Origin: Turnera subulata
Taxonomy: Eukaryota; Streptophyta; Magnoliopsida; Malpighiales; Passifloraceae
NCBI GenBank assembly: GCA_028386065.3
Contig: JAKUCV010003673.1
Span: forward strand, 1 to 64,000
Length of the DNA stretch: 64,000 nucleotides
Reading direction: 5' to 3'
Below the pieces are notes generated by a model, which saw only the letters and a list, made by a program, of their open reading frames with translations, did no database searches and was not told the origin of the DNA. Below, piece after piece: positions 11,947 through 24,045 of the stretch. Position 1 is the first letter of the stretch; each line of letters opens with the position of its first letter. Position numbers and translations under genes: made by a program.

Positions 11947-13700
11947 CGTAAGTGAAAGAAAACATTTACCATCATAAGCTAGGAGAGGTTTATCATTGGA
12001 GCCTCTAATGAATCTTCTTATTTTTAGTCAATTTTTGTAAGATGGGTAGGATTCATTCATAATTAGATTAATTGATATTAGCATCAAAAAAGTAGATTAA
12101 TTGATATCAGCTTCTAAAGTAATTTGGTTATTGAAAACCAAAAAAAGAAAACATGGATCGTTTCATATGGTATTGATATTACCTTTCCTTTTCTTTGGCA
12201 ACTGCACGGAAGTAAAGAGTCATGGATGTCGCATCAGTCATATGAGATCAACTCGCTTTAATAACATTCAAATGAGAGAATGGGAACAATTGAAAGTTGT
12301 AACCTTGCTTATTTTCTTTGCTTATTTCTTTGTTTTGGTACATCAGAATTTTAGTTCCTAATTTCTAAGCCATCTTCAATACCAACTTGTTATTGGGATT
12401 GAACCATGACGAATCTAAGAAAGATGCTACTACACTATACCTGATATAAGTGTAGTGTAGTAACCTGCTTATTTCTACATATTTCTAAACGGTATACAGG
12501 AATAAAAATAAATATATTTCCAATTTTAAAAAAAAAAACAAAAAAAAAGTCATTGCCTGTAAGGAGTGGGAGAAGCAACGTACAATGAATGGCCCAATCC
12601 AGTCCTTATCCCAACATGAGACGCTAGCGAAGGAAGACTTAGTCAAAAACTCTTCACGGTATTGTCACCAAAGCAAACTCTTTAGACTTTTCTCCTCTTC
12701 TTTTTTTTTTGGTTATAAAGTCGCGTTGAAATCGACTTGTTTATACTAAATCCCATGCTTGCGATCAGATATGGTGGAGTTGGTATCTGAAGAAATTTCC
12801 TTGTGCATTGAATTTTGTATGGGGTTTGTTCTAGAATCTGAAGAACAGTTGCTAATTTGGCCACGGAATTACTGGAAAACTCGGACCGAATTTTGATGAA
12901 ATTTGCTTTCTAATTCGAACTGCATAATGGGAAGGAGATTCGGGTTAAATGAGGATGCATGGTCAGTTTTAAACTGTAAGTAGTGTTCAGATCTCATGTC
13001 ATTGATACTTCTAAGGGGAAGAATTAATAATGAAATGAGTAATCTGAGTCACAAGTGAACAGATAATTTTGAAGCGGACTTGGACTAGATTCAAGTTGAT
13101 ACAATTCCAACGATTTCTTTTGCGTTTGGGCTTGTGAGCATAAAAGAGTTAAATTAATTAAGAACTGAATACTAACTTAGAGCAAAATATTAGTAGAAGG
13201 AATCGATTTGTGGCGTGTTTAACGTAATTTAAAATGGAAATATTAGGATGTCCGATGAAATCTTTTCAGATTTTGAAGCCTTTGAGATTAACAATCAGAT
13301 TAAGAAACATTCGGTTGCTGCTCTCACTTCCTTCAAAAAATGATACAAAACACATAATAATCTGATTAAAACAAAATGAATAGCCACTTTGAGCATTAAG
13401 AAAATGTGCTAGGAAATGATGTTGCAATCAGAAAAATTAATTACAAGTAGCTTTGTTTGGTAAACAATGGTGGGCTTAGTACAGTGCATCGAGATCTGAA
13501 ATGGGATTTAATTTTGTTTGATAGAACGCCATTTTCATTTTTTTTTAAATAGAAAGAACTCCATTTTCATTGACTTGTGTATTTCATCTACTAGGATTAA
13601 TGCATGTTAAGAATAAAATATGGAGTTTTTATTGAAGGGCACATGTGCTTCGTTCATTTTTTAACATTGATCATATCGAAAGATGAACCTCAGGGCAGCC

Positions 13701-13707
13701 TATAAAT
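13701..13707 (+). promoter_or_regulatory. TATA box of PR-10 gene 2
   Basis: TATAAAT in GCCTATAAATAGCACC, 118 bp before the ATG, in the block conserved among the copies. Confidence 0.8.
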
Positions 13708-13818
13708 AGCACCAGCCAATTCCCACATTTCCACAACACAAAGAGCAAGAAGCCTACTCATCAACAAATTCTCTGCTCATTTTGTCATTGCGATTACTTC
13801 TTCTTCTTCTATTAACCA

Positions 13819-14490
13819 ATGGCTGCTCACACATTCACCACTGAATTGACTTCTCCAGTTGCTCCAGCAAGGCTTTTCAATGTGCTAGTCCTTAAATTCG
13901 ATCATTATGCCCCAATTATTGGTAAAGATGTATTCAAGAGTGTAGAAGTAGTTGAAGGAACTGGAGGACCCGGATCCATCGTCAAGATTACTACTACAGA
14001 CGGTTAGTATATTATACTGCCCAACATGCTAATTAAACTTTCTTGTATACTTAAAATAATGTTATTAATTTGTATTAATCATATTTTGGCTCTAGCTAGC
14101 TAGGACAATCATGAGAATAAATATTTTGTTCCAATTTCTCTTCAATGTCAAGGATTGAGGTATCAATTTTCAGTGACAATACTATTATATTTTTGATTTG
14201 CAGGCAAAGTTGCCAAGCAAAGCGTCGATTCTGTTGATGCTGCAAACTTCGGTTACACCTACACCCTTCTTGAGCATGAACTTTTTGCTGACAACGTTGA
14301 GAAAATCACTTATGAGAACAAGCTTGAGGCTTCTGCCGATGGCGGATCCGTCTTCAAGAGAACAGTCTCAGTTTACAAGAAGGCTGGTGCTGATAAGATC
14401 GATGAAGAAGCAGTCAAGACCGGCGAAGGATATAACTTGCAAGTATTCAAGGCCGTTGAAGCCTACCTCTTGGCAAATCCTGATGTCTAA
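13819..14490 (+). CDS. PR-10 / Bet v 1-like protein, copy 2
   Basis: Exons 13819-14002 and 14204-14490; intron 14003-14203 (201 bp, GT-AG) at the same codon-62 position as the other copies. The 156-residue product is identical to copy 1 except Ser for Arg68, while about a dozen synonymous third-position changes separate the two. That pattern points to constraint on the protein. The P-loop GTGGPG (47-52) and the VEAYLLANPDV C-terminus are kept. The 3' untranslated region is cut 121 bp after the stop by a 2.7-kb solo LTR, so the original AATAA-type poly(A) block now lies beyond 17330. The gene may use a cryptic signal or one supplied by the LTR. Confidence 0.92.
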
Positions 14491-14606
14491 GTCATGAAAA
14501 CTTTCGAATTTCTCTCTCTTTTTTCATCATATCATCAATTAATAAGTGTGTGTGGTTTGTAATTTCGGTGTTGTGCTCTCCTCTGTGGTGAAAGGCTACC
14601 ACCATA

Positions 14607-14611
14607 TTGTA
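14607..14611. other. Target-site duplication TTGTA (left)
   Basis: Perfect 5-bp match to 17311-17315, on both sides of the solo LTR. Copies 1 and 3 show the unoccupied site (CTGTATTTGTAAGTCTTTG). Confidence 0.92.
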
Positions 14612-17310
14612 TGAAACGCCCCGATCCGTGTTTACCGTTACACACTGTAAACACGTGGGACCTATTATTATTACAGAAACCTCAACAGATAGATATCTCA
14701 AATCAACAACATAATACAACAATAGGCAACAATATGAAAATGATGCAACGCAGGATGGATCCGGGCCTGGCAGAGGGTGCGCCACAGCATGCCTCGAACG
14801 TACCTGAACTACGCACAATCAAACTACGTGACCGAGTCACGCAGGCGAGGGGTGAGTCCGAAGTGCTCACCGGGTAAAATCCATAAGCAAATATACATAT
14901 ACAAGCAACCGATAATAACCAAGTCACATCAACAACAATTAACTAAGGTTCTTACGAACCTTAAATAACACACTTTGTGATTCTAGACACGCTATACCAA
15001 TTTTATTATCAGGGCCCCTATCACTAGTTAAATGGTGGCCGTCGCCAGGTAGTCAAGCTAGCTAGCCCGTGGACCCCGCCCTGGTACCTCCACGTAATAA
15101 CTAGCACAGATAGGGAGCAGACCCCAAGCACACTCTCCCCCAGCACCATAAAAATAAGACTACCATCAGGCTATTCCAACATTTAACTGTGATTTACTAA
15201 ATGTCTAAGTGTTTTCAATTTTATTATTTCTTTTCCCTAGACTTGTTACTATGTCATTATTAACCGACTATTATCTCATTATCCTGAGCAGGCTCACGAC
15301 CTCTCCGCTCGTCTGGATAATAACTTAACCAAACTGTCATCACATAATAGTACCCCCCAGTACTCAACTCACACAATTCTCACAGTCAACAACAACAATA
15401 ATAATAATCTTACTATTACCAATAATTCCAACATCATCAATAACATCAACAATCAATCACGGACGCAGAAGTAATATCATACCAGCAAATATCACACATA
15501 GTAAACAAACTGCAACTTGATATCACGGACGGTATATAAATATTTACTTATCCTCACCTTAGCCGATAAATTCCTCCGAAAACTCTTTCTCTGGCTCCGG
15601 TACCACGTGCTCGTTCACTTTATCAAATCCTATATATAATTAATAACAAATACACAGTCACACAAATGCACAATAAACATGATATGCATATGATTACTAT
15701 TCCGTTATCATCATCATTTACCATTTCTGTCCATGTGCCAAAATTATTATACTATTCATATACCCGGATATTATTCCGGTATTTAGTATTTGATAATACC
15801 CTTTTCCGAAGTATTCTCATAAAATTATTTATTTTCTTGTCACATATTCTTTTCCAAAGATATTTTCTTAAAAATAATCATTTACCATATATATATTCGA
15901 AAGCTAAGTATATGTTAATACAACATATTTTCCAGAAAAGTATAATAAACCCTATATATATATTCAGTAATTATATTCATTTATCTCTTTCTCTTTTTTT
16001 TCTTTTTTTTATTTAACTGGGCTGGGTTATGGACAGTAGCCCCTGCAACAGCCCACGTCCAAGCCCAAGGCCCATGAATTAATTCCATATGTCAATAGCC
16101 CAGGAGGGTCAACCCAAGACCAAGGCATCAAGCCCAAGCCCGTGGGTTAGCCCAACCGGGTCTGCCTTGACCCGCTCGCGCATCCGGGTCAGACCCAATC
16201 CGCTAAACAGGTCGTCTTCAACCCGAGGTAGCTCACCTTGGCGGAACGACGGCGATGTCGAGGCGGGGCAAGGATGGCTGCAGGCGCGGGTCCGACGTTG
16301 TGAGGACAGCGACGATGGCTGCGGTGGTCGCGCAAGTTGGTGGCGACGCGACCCAAGCTTGCTGTAGCTCGGTACAGTGGCGCTGGCGGCGAGGAGCAAC
16401 AGGGGCGGCGCTGGCTTTCGTCGGCGAGGCGACGCGGCTGCAGGTGCGGTGCTGCGAGCAGGCGAGCAGAAGAAGGCCGATTCGTTACTCGTCTTGACTC
16501 GGCGTCGTCGTTGGGTGAGGGGCGGCAGTTGCAATTGCAGGTTGTGGAGCCGCGACTTGGCTGTCGCGCGTGAGGTGGACGGCGAGCGAGGAAGGAGAGA
16601 AGGAGAGGAGGAAGGGTGGCGGTCGGCTGTTGGTGGTAGCGTGTGCGAGTCCCGGTGGCGCTGGAATGTGGTGGTTGTGGTTCCGGGTGGTGGTGTCGGT
16701 CGGTGGTTGTGGGTTGTGGGGAAGAAAATGGTGGCGGTGGCGTGATGTCGTTTTGTGTTTTTGTTTTTTTTATTCTTTTTCTTTTCTTTTTTTCTGGTTT
16801 GGTTTTGTGGGTGAGTTGCGGTGGGTTGTGTTATGCGTTTTGCAGCAGGAGGAAGATGATGGGTGGTTATGGTTTGCAGGCAGGAGAATTGTACTGGGTG
16901 TGGGTAGCTTGCAGGGAAAAAATAATGGGTTTGTGTGAAGAACAAAGACTGGTGGCAGACAAACGGAAAAAAAAAAAAAGAAAATGACATAAAGGTGTCA
17001 GCAACGGCTAATTGAGCAGAAGGGAATCTAACTCAGCAAAATGTCTCTTATGCCCTTCTCCTTTTCTTTAGTTTTTCAAACAAAACCAGGGGCATAATCG
17101 TCTTTTTGCAGCTTTCCAAATCCCGAAAATTCCAACTCGTCCCGGAAATTCCGCAAAAATATCTGAAGTATGAAACGAGACTCGGAATTGGAATCCGATG
17201 CTCGGTTTACCATAAAATAATTACCAAAGATTATTTCCATATGGTAAATTACTGTACAAAGTCCTTTTACAGTTCAAGTAAAATTATAAATTTTTACCCG
17301 GACTGTTACA
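14612..17310 (+). mobile_element. Solo LTR of a Ty3/gypsy (chromovirus-like) element
   Basis: 2699 bp from TGAAACGCCCCGATCC to CGGACTGTTACA, flanked by the TTGTA duplication, with no internal gag-pol, primer site or second LTR. TGTAACGCCCCGA-type starts and TGTTACA ends are common in Tekay/Del-like chromovirus LTRs, hence the guess. It includes a GC- and CpG-rich stretch (about 16140-16740) with long overlapping open frames on both strands, including a minus-strand frame at 16109-16990; these are composition artefacts with no recognisable domain. The final 200 bp resemble 57540-57750. Confidence 0.85.
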
Positions 17311-18289
17311 TTGTAAGTCTTTGTGTTCTCTTTTCATCGAGTGATAATAAGTGCGAGAGATGACTAGTATTTGAGTATTGTGGATATTCCTTACCCAATC
17401 TATATAAACTCATAATGATATGGATTAAATGCATATATCATCCATCTAAGAACTAAATAAAATTTACACTAACTCATTTATATCTAAATAAAATCTTATT
17501 AGTAAATGGGTACAAATTAATAGGTAACTTGAATATCTATCCATTTTGCATCCGTACTATATATTAGTATTTTGTCGATAATTGAGTCGAGAAATTTGTA
17601 ACCTTTTCGTTGTTTCAAGTTGGAATCTTGATTGAGAGAAACGAGCATCAGCAAGTACACCCACCGACTTGGATTAATTGACATTGCTGCCCTAAAATAA
17701 TGAAGAAAGAAACTCAATCAGAATTTTCAATGCACATAAGGTAAGTGCATGTATACCCTCGTGGTTATGGAATAAACATATACATATCTTAGACACTGGG
17801 ATTAAGTTATTTTGTTTTGCCATTTTCTTCTCATCTTCCATGTGGCGAAGCAGCCATTCGCGGCCTTATTAATACTTATCCATCTTAGGAGGATTATACA
17901 ATTCTTGGGGTGTACACGTTCTACTTGAACACTTTGCCATCTATCCAGTAACATTGTTTAGTACTTTGTCATGGGCCAACCAAGTCAATAATTAGTTGAT
18001 CGTGGTTGACGACATCTTTCGAATCCTTGGGATAATATTAAGTTTCCATCTCCCTAAACTTTACATTCACACCAGTCTTGTTAGAGTATGAAACCACAAG
18101 CTTCGCGGCAGCCCTCAACTATTAACTTTAAGTTTTTAATTGGGAAAAATACTTTAACATAGTAGCGGTGCGTGTTCAAGTCCAAGTCCTCACTCGATTT
18201 CTTTATTGTTGAATTAAAAAGCATAAAGTATAGATTGGCCCGAGCATTTCAGTTTCGTATGTGACAGCAACCAATATAAGCTAGTTAGT

Positions 18290-18470
18290 AAGGATGGCAA
18301 CGGGCCGGGATTCCTGCGGGAAAAAGTTCCCTGCCCATCCCCATTTCCAAAATCTTTCCCGCACCCGTTCCTCGCCTTGGGAGAAAAATTGCCTCTCCCC
18401 CGTTCCTCGCGGGGAATCAGACCGATAAGACTCCTGTCTTCTTATAAAAAAATAATTTAACATTTATTTT
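18290..18470. mobile_element. Left-end fragment of the hAT-like element
   Basis: AAGGATGGCAACGGGCCGGG and the following GC-rich arm match the 10634 element. The core and right end have been deleted, and the sequence then rejoins the segment at TAATTTTATTACAAATTAG. Confidence 0.5.
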
Positions 18471-19930
18471 TTAAAAAAAATAAATTAAAACCAATTAATA
18501 AATAAGCAATAATAATTTAGCAATTAATTTTATTACAAATTAGTTACTATAAGTCAAAGAATAGCTGAAAGTCCTAATCAAGTATATGTGAAAAGCACAA
18601 ATCCACAAGCCGATCGTTAGCATATGTCCTTTTCTTGCCGGAACATATCATAAGTTAGCAATATGTCTGGGGAGCAGTATTCCAAGTCTGAGAATGCAGT
18701 CAATGCATGAAATTGAACTAAAAATGGTTGCTTTAATTTAAAACGGAAGTGAAAGAAAGAGACATTTACCTCGATCATAAGCTAGGGGAGGTTTACCATT
18801 GGAGCTTCTAATGAATCTTCTTCTTTTTAGTTAATTTTTGTAAGATGGGTAGGATTCATTTATAATTAGATTAATTGATATCAGTTTCTGATAGGTAATT
18901 TGGTTAAATCTTGCACTTTTACTGAAAACCAAAAACAAAACATGGATCTTTTTCATATGATATGGATATTCGATTTCCTTTTCTTTGGCAATTGCCGGGA
19001 AGTAAAGAGTCATGGGATGTCGCATCAGTCATACGTGACCAACTCATTTTAATAACATCCAAATGAGAATGGGAACAATTATAACCTTGCTTATTTCTTT
19101 GTTTTGGTACATCAGAATTTCAGTTCCTAATTTCTAAGCCATCTTCAATCCCATCTTGTTATTGAAATTGAATCCATGACTAACCTAAGAAAAGATGCCA
19201 CTACACTATTGGTGGTATTAATAACGCTTATTTCTACATATTAGGTATAAAGGAATAAAAATAAATATATTTCTATTTTTTGTTTAAACAAAAAGAAGTC
19301 ATTGTACCTGCAAAGGAGAAGGGGAAGCAACGCACAATGAATTGTCCAATTCCATTACCAAAAAAAAAAAAAAATGAATTGTCCAATCCTTATCCCAACA
19401 TGAGACCCGCTAGCGAAGGAAGACTTGGTCAAAAACTCTTCACATTGTCACCAAAGCAGAGTCTTGATAACCAAAAAAAGAAGAAGAGAAAAGTCTAAAG
19501 TCGCATTGAAATCGACTTGTTTATACTAAATTCCATGCTTGCGGTCAGATATGGTGGGGTTGGTGTCTGAAGAAATTTCTCTGGGTATTGAATTTTATAT
19601 GGGGCTTGTTCTAGAATCTGAAGAACAGTTGCTAATTTAACCATGGAATTACTGGACAACTTGGACTGAATTTAGATGAAATTTGCTTTCTAATTCGAAC
19701 TGCATGATGGGAAGAAGATTTGGGTAAAATGAGGATGCGTAGATGTGAACATAATTAGATAATACTAATGAATAAGTCAGTTTTAAACTGTAAGTAGTGT
19801 TCAGATCTCATATAATCAATAATTCTAAGGGGAAGAATTAACAATGAAATGAGTAATCTGGGTCACAAGTGAACAGATAATTTTGAAGCGGATTTGGACT
19901 AAATTCAAGTTGATACAATTCCATCGATTT

Positions 19931-20033
19931 TTTTTGGTTTCCCAAGCCAAGGGTTTTTTTTCGTACACAAGGACTCGAACGCGGGATTTTGCTTAAGCCG
20001 AACCAAGTAGCTTACGACTTAGACCAATCCCAT
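19931..20033 (-). mobile_element. SINE or tRNA-like repeat (minus strand)
   Basis: Minus strand: TGGTCTAAGTCGTAAGC (box A-like) and GTTCGAGTCC (box B), then a short tail ending in GGAAACC. Segments A and B lack this insert between the CAATTCCA and TTTTGCGTTTGG landmarks. Confidence 0.6.
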
Positions 20034-20551
20034 TTGTATTCCAAAGAATTTTTTTGCGTTTGGTAGAAGAGTTAGATGAAGAACTGAATACTAACTAAGA
20101 GCAAAATACTATCTAGTAAGAGGAATCAATTTGTGGCGTGTTTACCTAATTTAAAATGGAAATATTAGGATGTCCAATGAAATCTTTTCAGATTTTGAAG
20201 CGTTTGAGATTAACAATCAGATTAACAAAATTTCGGTTGCTGCTCTCACTTCCTTCAAAGAATGATACCGAACACATAATAATCTGATTAAAACCACATG
20301 AAGCATTAAGAAAATGTACTAGGAAATGATGTTACAATCAGAAAAATTAATTACAAGTAGCTTTTTTTGGTAAACAATGGTGGGCTTGCTACAGCGCATC
20401 GAGATCTGAAATAGGATTTAATTTTGTTTGATAGAACGCCATTTTCATTGACATGTGTTAAGAATAAAATATGGACATTTTATTGAAGGGCATATGTGCT
20501 TCGTTCATTTTTTAACAATGATCATATTTAAAGATGAAGCTCAGGGCAGCC

Positions 20552-20558
20552 TATAAAT
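20552..20558 (+). promoter_or_regulatory. TATA box of PR-10 gene 3
   Basis: TATAAAT in GCCTATAAATAGC, 119 bp before the ATG. Confidence 0.8.
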
Positions 20559-20670
20559 AGCACCAGCCAATTCCCATATTTCCCAGACACTACAAGAGCA
20601 AGCAGCCTACTAAGCGAAAAATTCTCTCCTCTGATTTCATTGTGATCACATCTTCTTCCTTTTAAAACCA

Positions 20671-21343
20671 ATGGCAGCTCACACATTCACCACTGAATTG
20701 ACTTCTCCAGTTGCCCCAGCAAGGCTTTTCAATGTTCTAGTCCTTAAATTCGATCATTATGCCCCAATCATCGGTAAAGACTTATTCAAGAGTGTGGAAG
20801 TAGTTGAAGGAACTGGAGGACCGGGATCCATCGTCAAGATTACTACTACAGACGGTTAGTATATATATTATACTGCTCAATATGCTAAACTTTCTTGTAT
20901 ACTTACAATAATGTTATTAATTTGTATTAATCATATTTTGGCTCTAGCTATCTAGGAGAGTAAGAGTAAATATTTTGTTCCAATTTCTCTTCAATGTCAA
21001 GAATAGAGGTATGTATCCATTTTCATTGACAATACTTTTATATTTCTGATTTGCAGGCAAAGTTGCTAAACAAAGCGTCGATTCTGTTGATGCTGCAAAC
21101 TTTGGTTACACCTATACCCTTCTTGAGCATGAACTTTTTGCCGACAACGTTGAGAAAATCACTTATGAGAACAAGCTTGAGGCTTCTGCTGATGGCGGAT
21201 CCGTGTTCAAGAGGACAGTCTCGGTTTACAAGAAGGCTGGTGCCGATAAGATCGATGAAGAAGCAGTCAAGACCGGCGAAGGATATAACTTGCAAATATT
21301 CAAGGCCGTCGAAGCCTACCTCGTGGCAAATCCTGATGTCTAA
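20671..21343 (+). CDS. PR-10 / Bet v 1-like protein, copy 3
   Basis: Exons 20671-20854 and 21057-21343; intron 20855-21056 (202 bp, GT-AG) after the first base of codon 62. The 156-residue product differs from copy 2 at Leu38 (for Val), Ile142 (for Val) and Val151 (for Leu). All three changes are conservative and avoid the P-loop at 47-52. Its own 3' region with AATAAA at 21502 is intact. A cytosolic ligand-binding, stress-related role is known for the family; the specific role is unknown. Third member of the tandem array and apparently functional. Confidence 0.93.
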
Positions 21344-22403
21344 ATCCTTAAAACTTTGGAACAACTCTCTCTTTTTTTCATAATATCATGAATTAATAAG
21401 TGTGTGTGGTTTGTGATTTCGGTGTTGTGCTCTCCTCTGGTGATGAAAGACTACCACTGTATTTGTAAGTCTTTGTCATGTTTTTCTACTTAGCGAGTGA
21501 TAATAAATGCGATTGATACTTGGCCTACAGTGTAACATTTGCCTTCAATTGTTACTGGGTTCAATTATATTTGCTATTTTATCTGTTATCTGATAGACGT
21601 TTTTAGGGTACCATGGCAAACTGGCAATCATCTCGTATATCAAATACCCAATGTAAAGGCTTCCCCGGGGTGTATGCATCTCCTAAAACTAGTATGGCAA
21701 ATAATTGGGACTTGAATATTCAACTTACAATAGCTATTCACACTATGGATGTCAAGCACGGCTGCAAATGGCACACTTATTGGCCAAGAAGGCAGAAGAA
21801 ATTGAATCAAGTAGACCAAATGGTTAAGTTAATTGGTTAAGGTTGGATCAATACTTTCAATAAGATTGAGAGTTCGAACTCTATCATTTACACTAAAGAC
21901 ACTAAAGACGCTTAGTAAGTCTAGTAGCTTATCCTGGCCTTCAAAGCCTCTCCACAACTATTTGACCTTGGCCACCTAGTCCAAAACGCAAAAAGCAGGG
22001 ACCTAAATCCTTTTCTATATGCAATTTGTTCCCCTGTTTTTTTGGTCACTTGGGTGTCTTATGTTTTCTTTTTTCTTTGTATTTTTGTGTAAAATCATAT
22101 ATAGTCAAATGGAGCGAATAGTTTGTTCTTGTTGATATACATCTGCAATTTATGTTTTGAAAAAAAAAAAAACTATAAGGTAAAAGAAACCATTGTTTTT
22201 GAAAATAGAAAGTTAACAAATTAACATACATCCGTTCCCCTGCTCCTCAATATAGACGGAGCGCTGCTCTTCTTTACAGTGTCTCACAGTTACTACTACA
22301 AAGGGAATGCCAAATTACGCTGCAGACTCTCTGGCTATTAATGGTTTACACTGTTGTCATTGCACAAGTTGTGTAAAGTAGATGCAAGACCATGTAAAAT
22401 TAA
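21344..22403. other. 3' flank of PR-10 copy 3 and intergenic DNA
   Basis: Includes the putative poly(A) signal at 21502. A possible SINE scrap lies near 21805-21960 (box B-like GAGAGTTCGAACTC). No coding region is supported; an open frame at 21613-21840 has no recognisable domain. Confidence 0.5.
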
Positions 22404-22605
22404 AAAGAATTATTATCATTAAGTTTAAGAACAACAGCGCTACAAAAGTTTCTCTCTCTTCGTTGAGAGCCTCTCTCTCTAACTCCTTTCACCAAAGTTA
22501 GATGTTTAGAGCTCACAGAGAGTAGAACCCACTGATTTCCTTAGCTAGTTCAAAGTTTCAGTTCTCTTCCGAGTTTAAGAGAGTGAGTGTCCATAGCATT
22601 TTGTC

Positions 22606-24045
22606 ATGGAATTGTCCTTAATACCAGAAAAAGAGGACATTGATCCTAGCCAATCCTTAGATCCAAGATTATGCACATCCATTAGAATGGCGGTGAATAG
22701 ATTCTACCTTGTTGGCAAGGTGATCTCAGAGAAGCCTTACAAAGGAGGGTTGGTGAAATCGATCCTTGATAAATTCTGGGTTTGTGATGGTGAGTTCAAA
22801 GTGATTGAAAAGGGGAATAACAAATTCCTTTTTCACTTCAAAAAAGAAGCTGATCGTAAGAAGGTCTTGGGAGGCGAGCCTTGGTTGGTTGCTAATAACC
22901 AACTTGTGCTTCAGGAGTGGAAGCCCTTCCTTTCTTTTGAGGATATTGATCTCTTGCATGCACCGATTTGGATCCAAGCACATAAACTCGCGCCTGAAGA
23001 TATGAATCCAGTCAATGCGGAGATGATTGGAAGTGGTTTTGCAGGATTATTGCAAGCAGTATTCAACTTGGAGGATATTCTGCGTGAGGATAGTTTTATG
23101 CGCATGAAGGTGAGATATCGCGTAGACAAGCCACTCCTTCCAGGTTTTTTCAACAAAAAGAGTAATGGTGAGAGACAATGGGTACCGCTGAAGTACGAAT
23201 GGATGCCCGAAATCTGTTATAAGTGTGGAGTTACAGGGCATATTGCAAGTAGATGCAAGTCATCAGAGCTTTGGTTAGACCCGTCTTTGCCTGAGGAACA
23301 AAGGTATGGCCCTCACATGAGGGCTAAGTTTCAACCAAAAAGAACAATGAGAGTGACTGGGAAAATGGAGAAGAGAGTTTATGTGCCTCGCCATGTGAAG
23401 GGAACTCCAGAGGAAGCGGCTGTCTGTTTGTCGGAACAGGAAAGAGTAAATGTTACTCCGGCAATGGAGGGTGAGATAGAGGAAGGCTATGTTGGTGTAA
23501 TACACGCGCCAGATGTGAGTGTTGGTGGTGACTCGGAGCTCGAGGCGCTGGAAACGGAGGTCGAGGACAGTGGAAAGGTAACAGTAGCAAAATTTGAATT
23601 AATGGTGGAGAGAGGGCCTGAGACTGGACAAGGAGTAGAGGAAGGGTCTAGAATGCAAGTGGCAATGTCAGAAGATCTTTTCACCGACTGTCAATCAGGA
23701 TCCACTAAGAAGCGCAAATTGGGCTTATGTGATGGGCCAAGTTTTAAAAAACCCAAGCAGGATTTCATTAGTGGGCTTACTATAGTAGAAGAAAAGGAGG
23801 AGGCAGACTCTTTAGAGGCTATTAAAAATTTGGCCCAGTCCATGATAGAGCCACAACCTACCGCACATAAAGGAAGGATGAAAACTGACAAAGAGGAAGA
23901 CAGGCTCTCACCAAACTTGGAGGATGCTGAAGTCCTTGAGCAAATTTCGGGTCTTAAAAGTGCAAGAGCAGGAAACAGTGAATCAAGCCAAAAATCTCAT
24001 GATAGTCCCGCCGTGGCTGAGCCTCAGCCACGGCGAGCATCATGA
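22606..24045 (+). CDS. LINE ORF1 protein (DUF4283 plus zinc knuckle)
   Basis: 479 residues, uninterrupted. The N-terminal 30-200 region fits the DUF4283 domain of plant LINE ORF1 proteins (FHFKKEADRKKVLGGEPWLV, then the QEWKPF and PIWIQ blocks). A CCHC zinc knuckle CYKCGVTGHIASRC follows at about 205-218. The C-terminal half is acidic and low in complexity, with a basic KKRKLG patch near 368 that could act as a nuclear signal. ORF1 proteins bind the element RNA and form the ribonucleoprotein needed for retrotransposition. The stop codon overlaps the ORF2 start in ATGA (24042-24045). Confidence 0.9.
   Translation: MELSLIPEKEDIDPSQSLDPRLCTSIRMAVNRFYLVGKVISEKPYKGGLVKSILDKFWVCDGEFKVIEKGNNKFLFHFKKEADRKKVLGGEPWLVANNQLVLQEWKPFLSFEDIDLLHAPIWIQAHKLAPEDMNPVNAEMIGSGFAGLLQAVFNLEDILREDSFMRMKVRYRVDKPLLPGFFNKKSNGERQWVPLKYEWMPEICYKCGVTGHIASRCKSSELWLDPSLPEEQRYGPHMRAKFQPKRTMRVTGKMEKRVYVPRHVKGTPEEAAVCLSEQERVNVTPAMEGEIEEGYVGVIHAPDVSVGGDSELEALETEVEDSGKVTVAKFELMVERGPETGQGVEEGSRMQVAMSEDLFTDCQSGSTKKRKLGLCDGPSFKKPKQDFISGLTIVEEKEEADSLEAIKNLAQSMIEPQPTAHKGRMKTDKEEDRLSPNLEDAEVLEQISGLKSARAGNSESSQKSHDSPAVAEPQPRRAS

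Larger units (their letters stand above)
9500..17365 (+). repeat. Tandem segment B of the PR-10 cluster
   Basis: Second copy of the duplicated segment, carrying PR-10 copy 2. It is enlarged by a SINE (10205-10378), a hAT-like element (10634-11146), a SINE (11624-11946) and a solo LTR (14612-17310). Without these insertions its length is close to that of segments A and C. Confidence 0.75.
17365..21560 (+). repeat. Tandem segment C of the PR-10 cluster
   Basis: Third copy of the duplicated segment, holding PR-10 copy 3. It shares with B the upstream block near 9510-9720 (TATATAAAC, AAAATTTACAC) that is not evident in A, so B and C are probably the closer pair. It carries its own SINE at 19931-20033. 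Confidence 0.75.

Noticed and set aside
16109..16990. 293-codon minus-strand open frame and several overlapping plus-strand frames
   Set aside because: They lie in the GC-rich part of a solo LTR; low-complexity Pro/Thr/Ser or Gly/Arg/Val composition with no domain.
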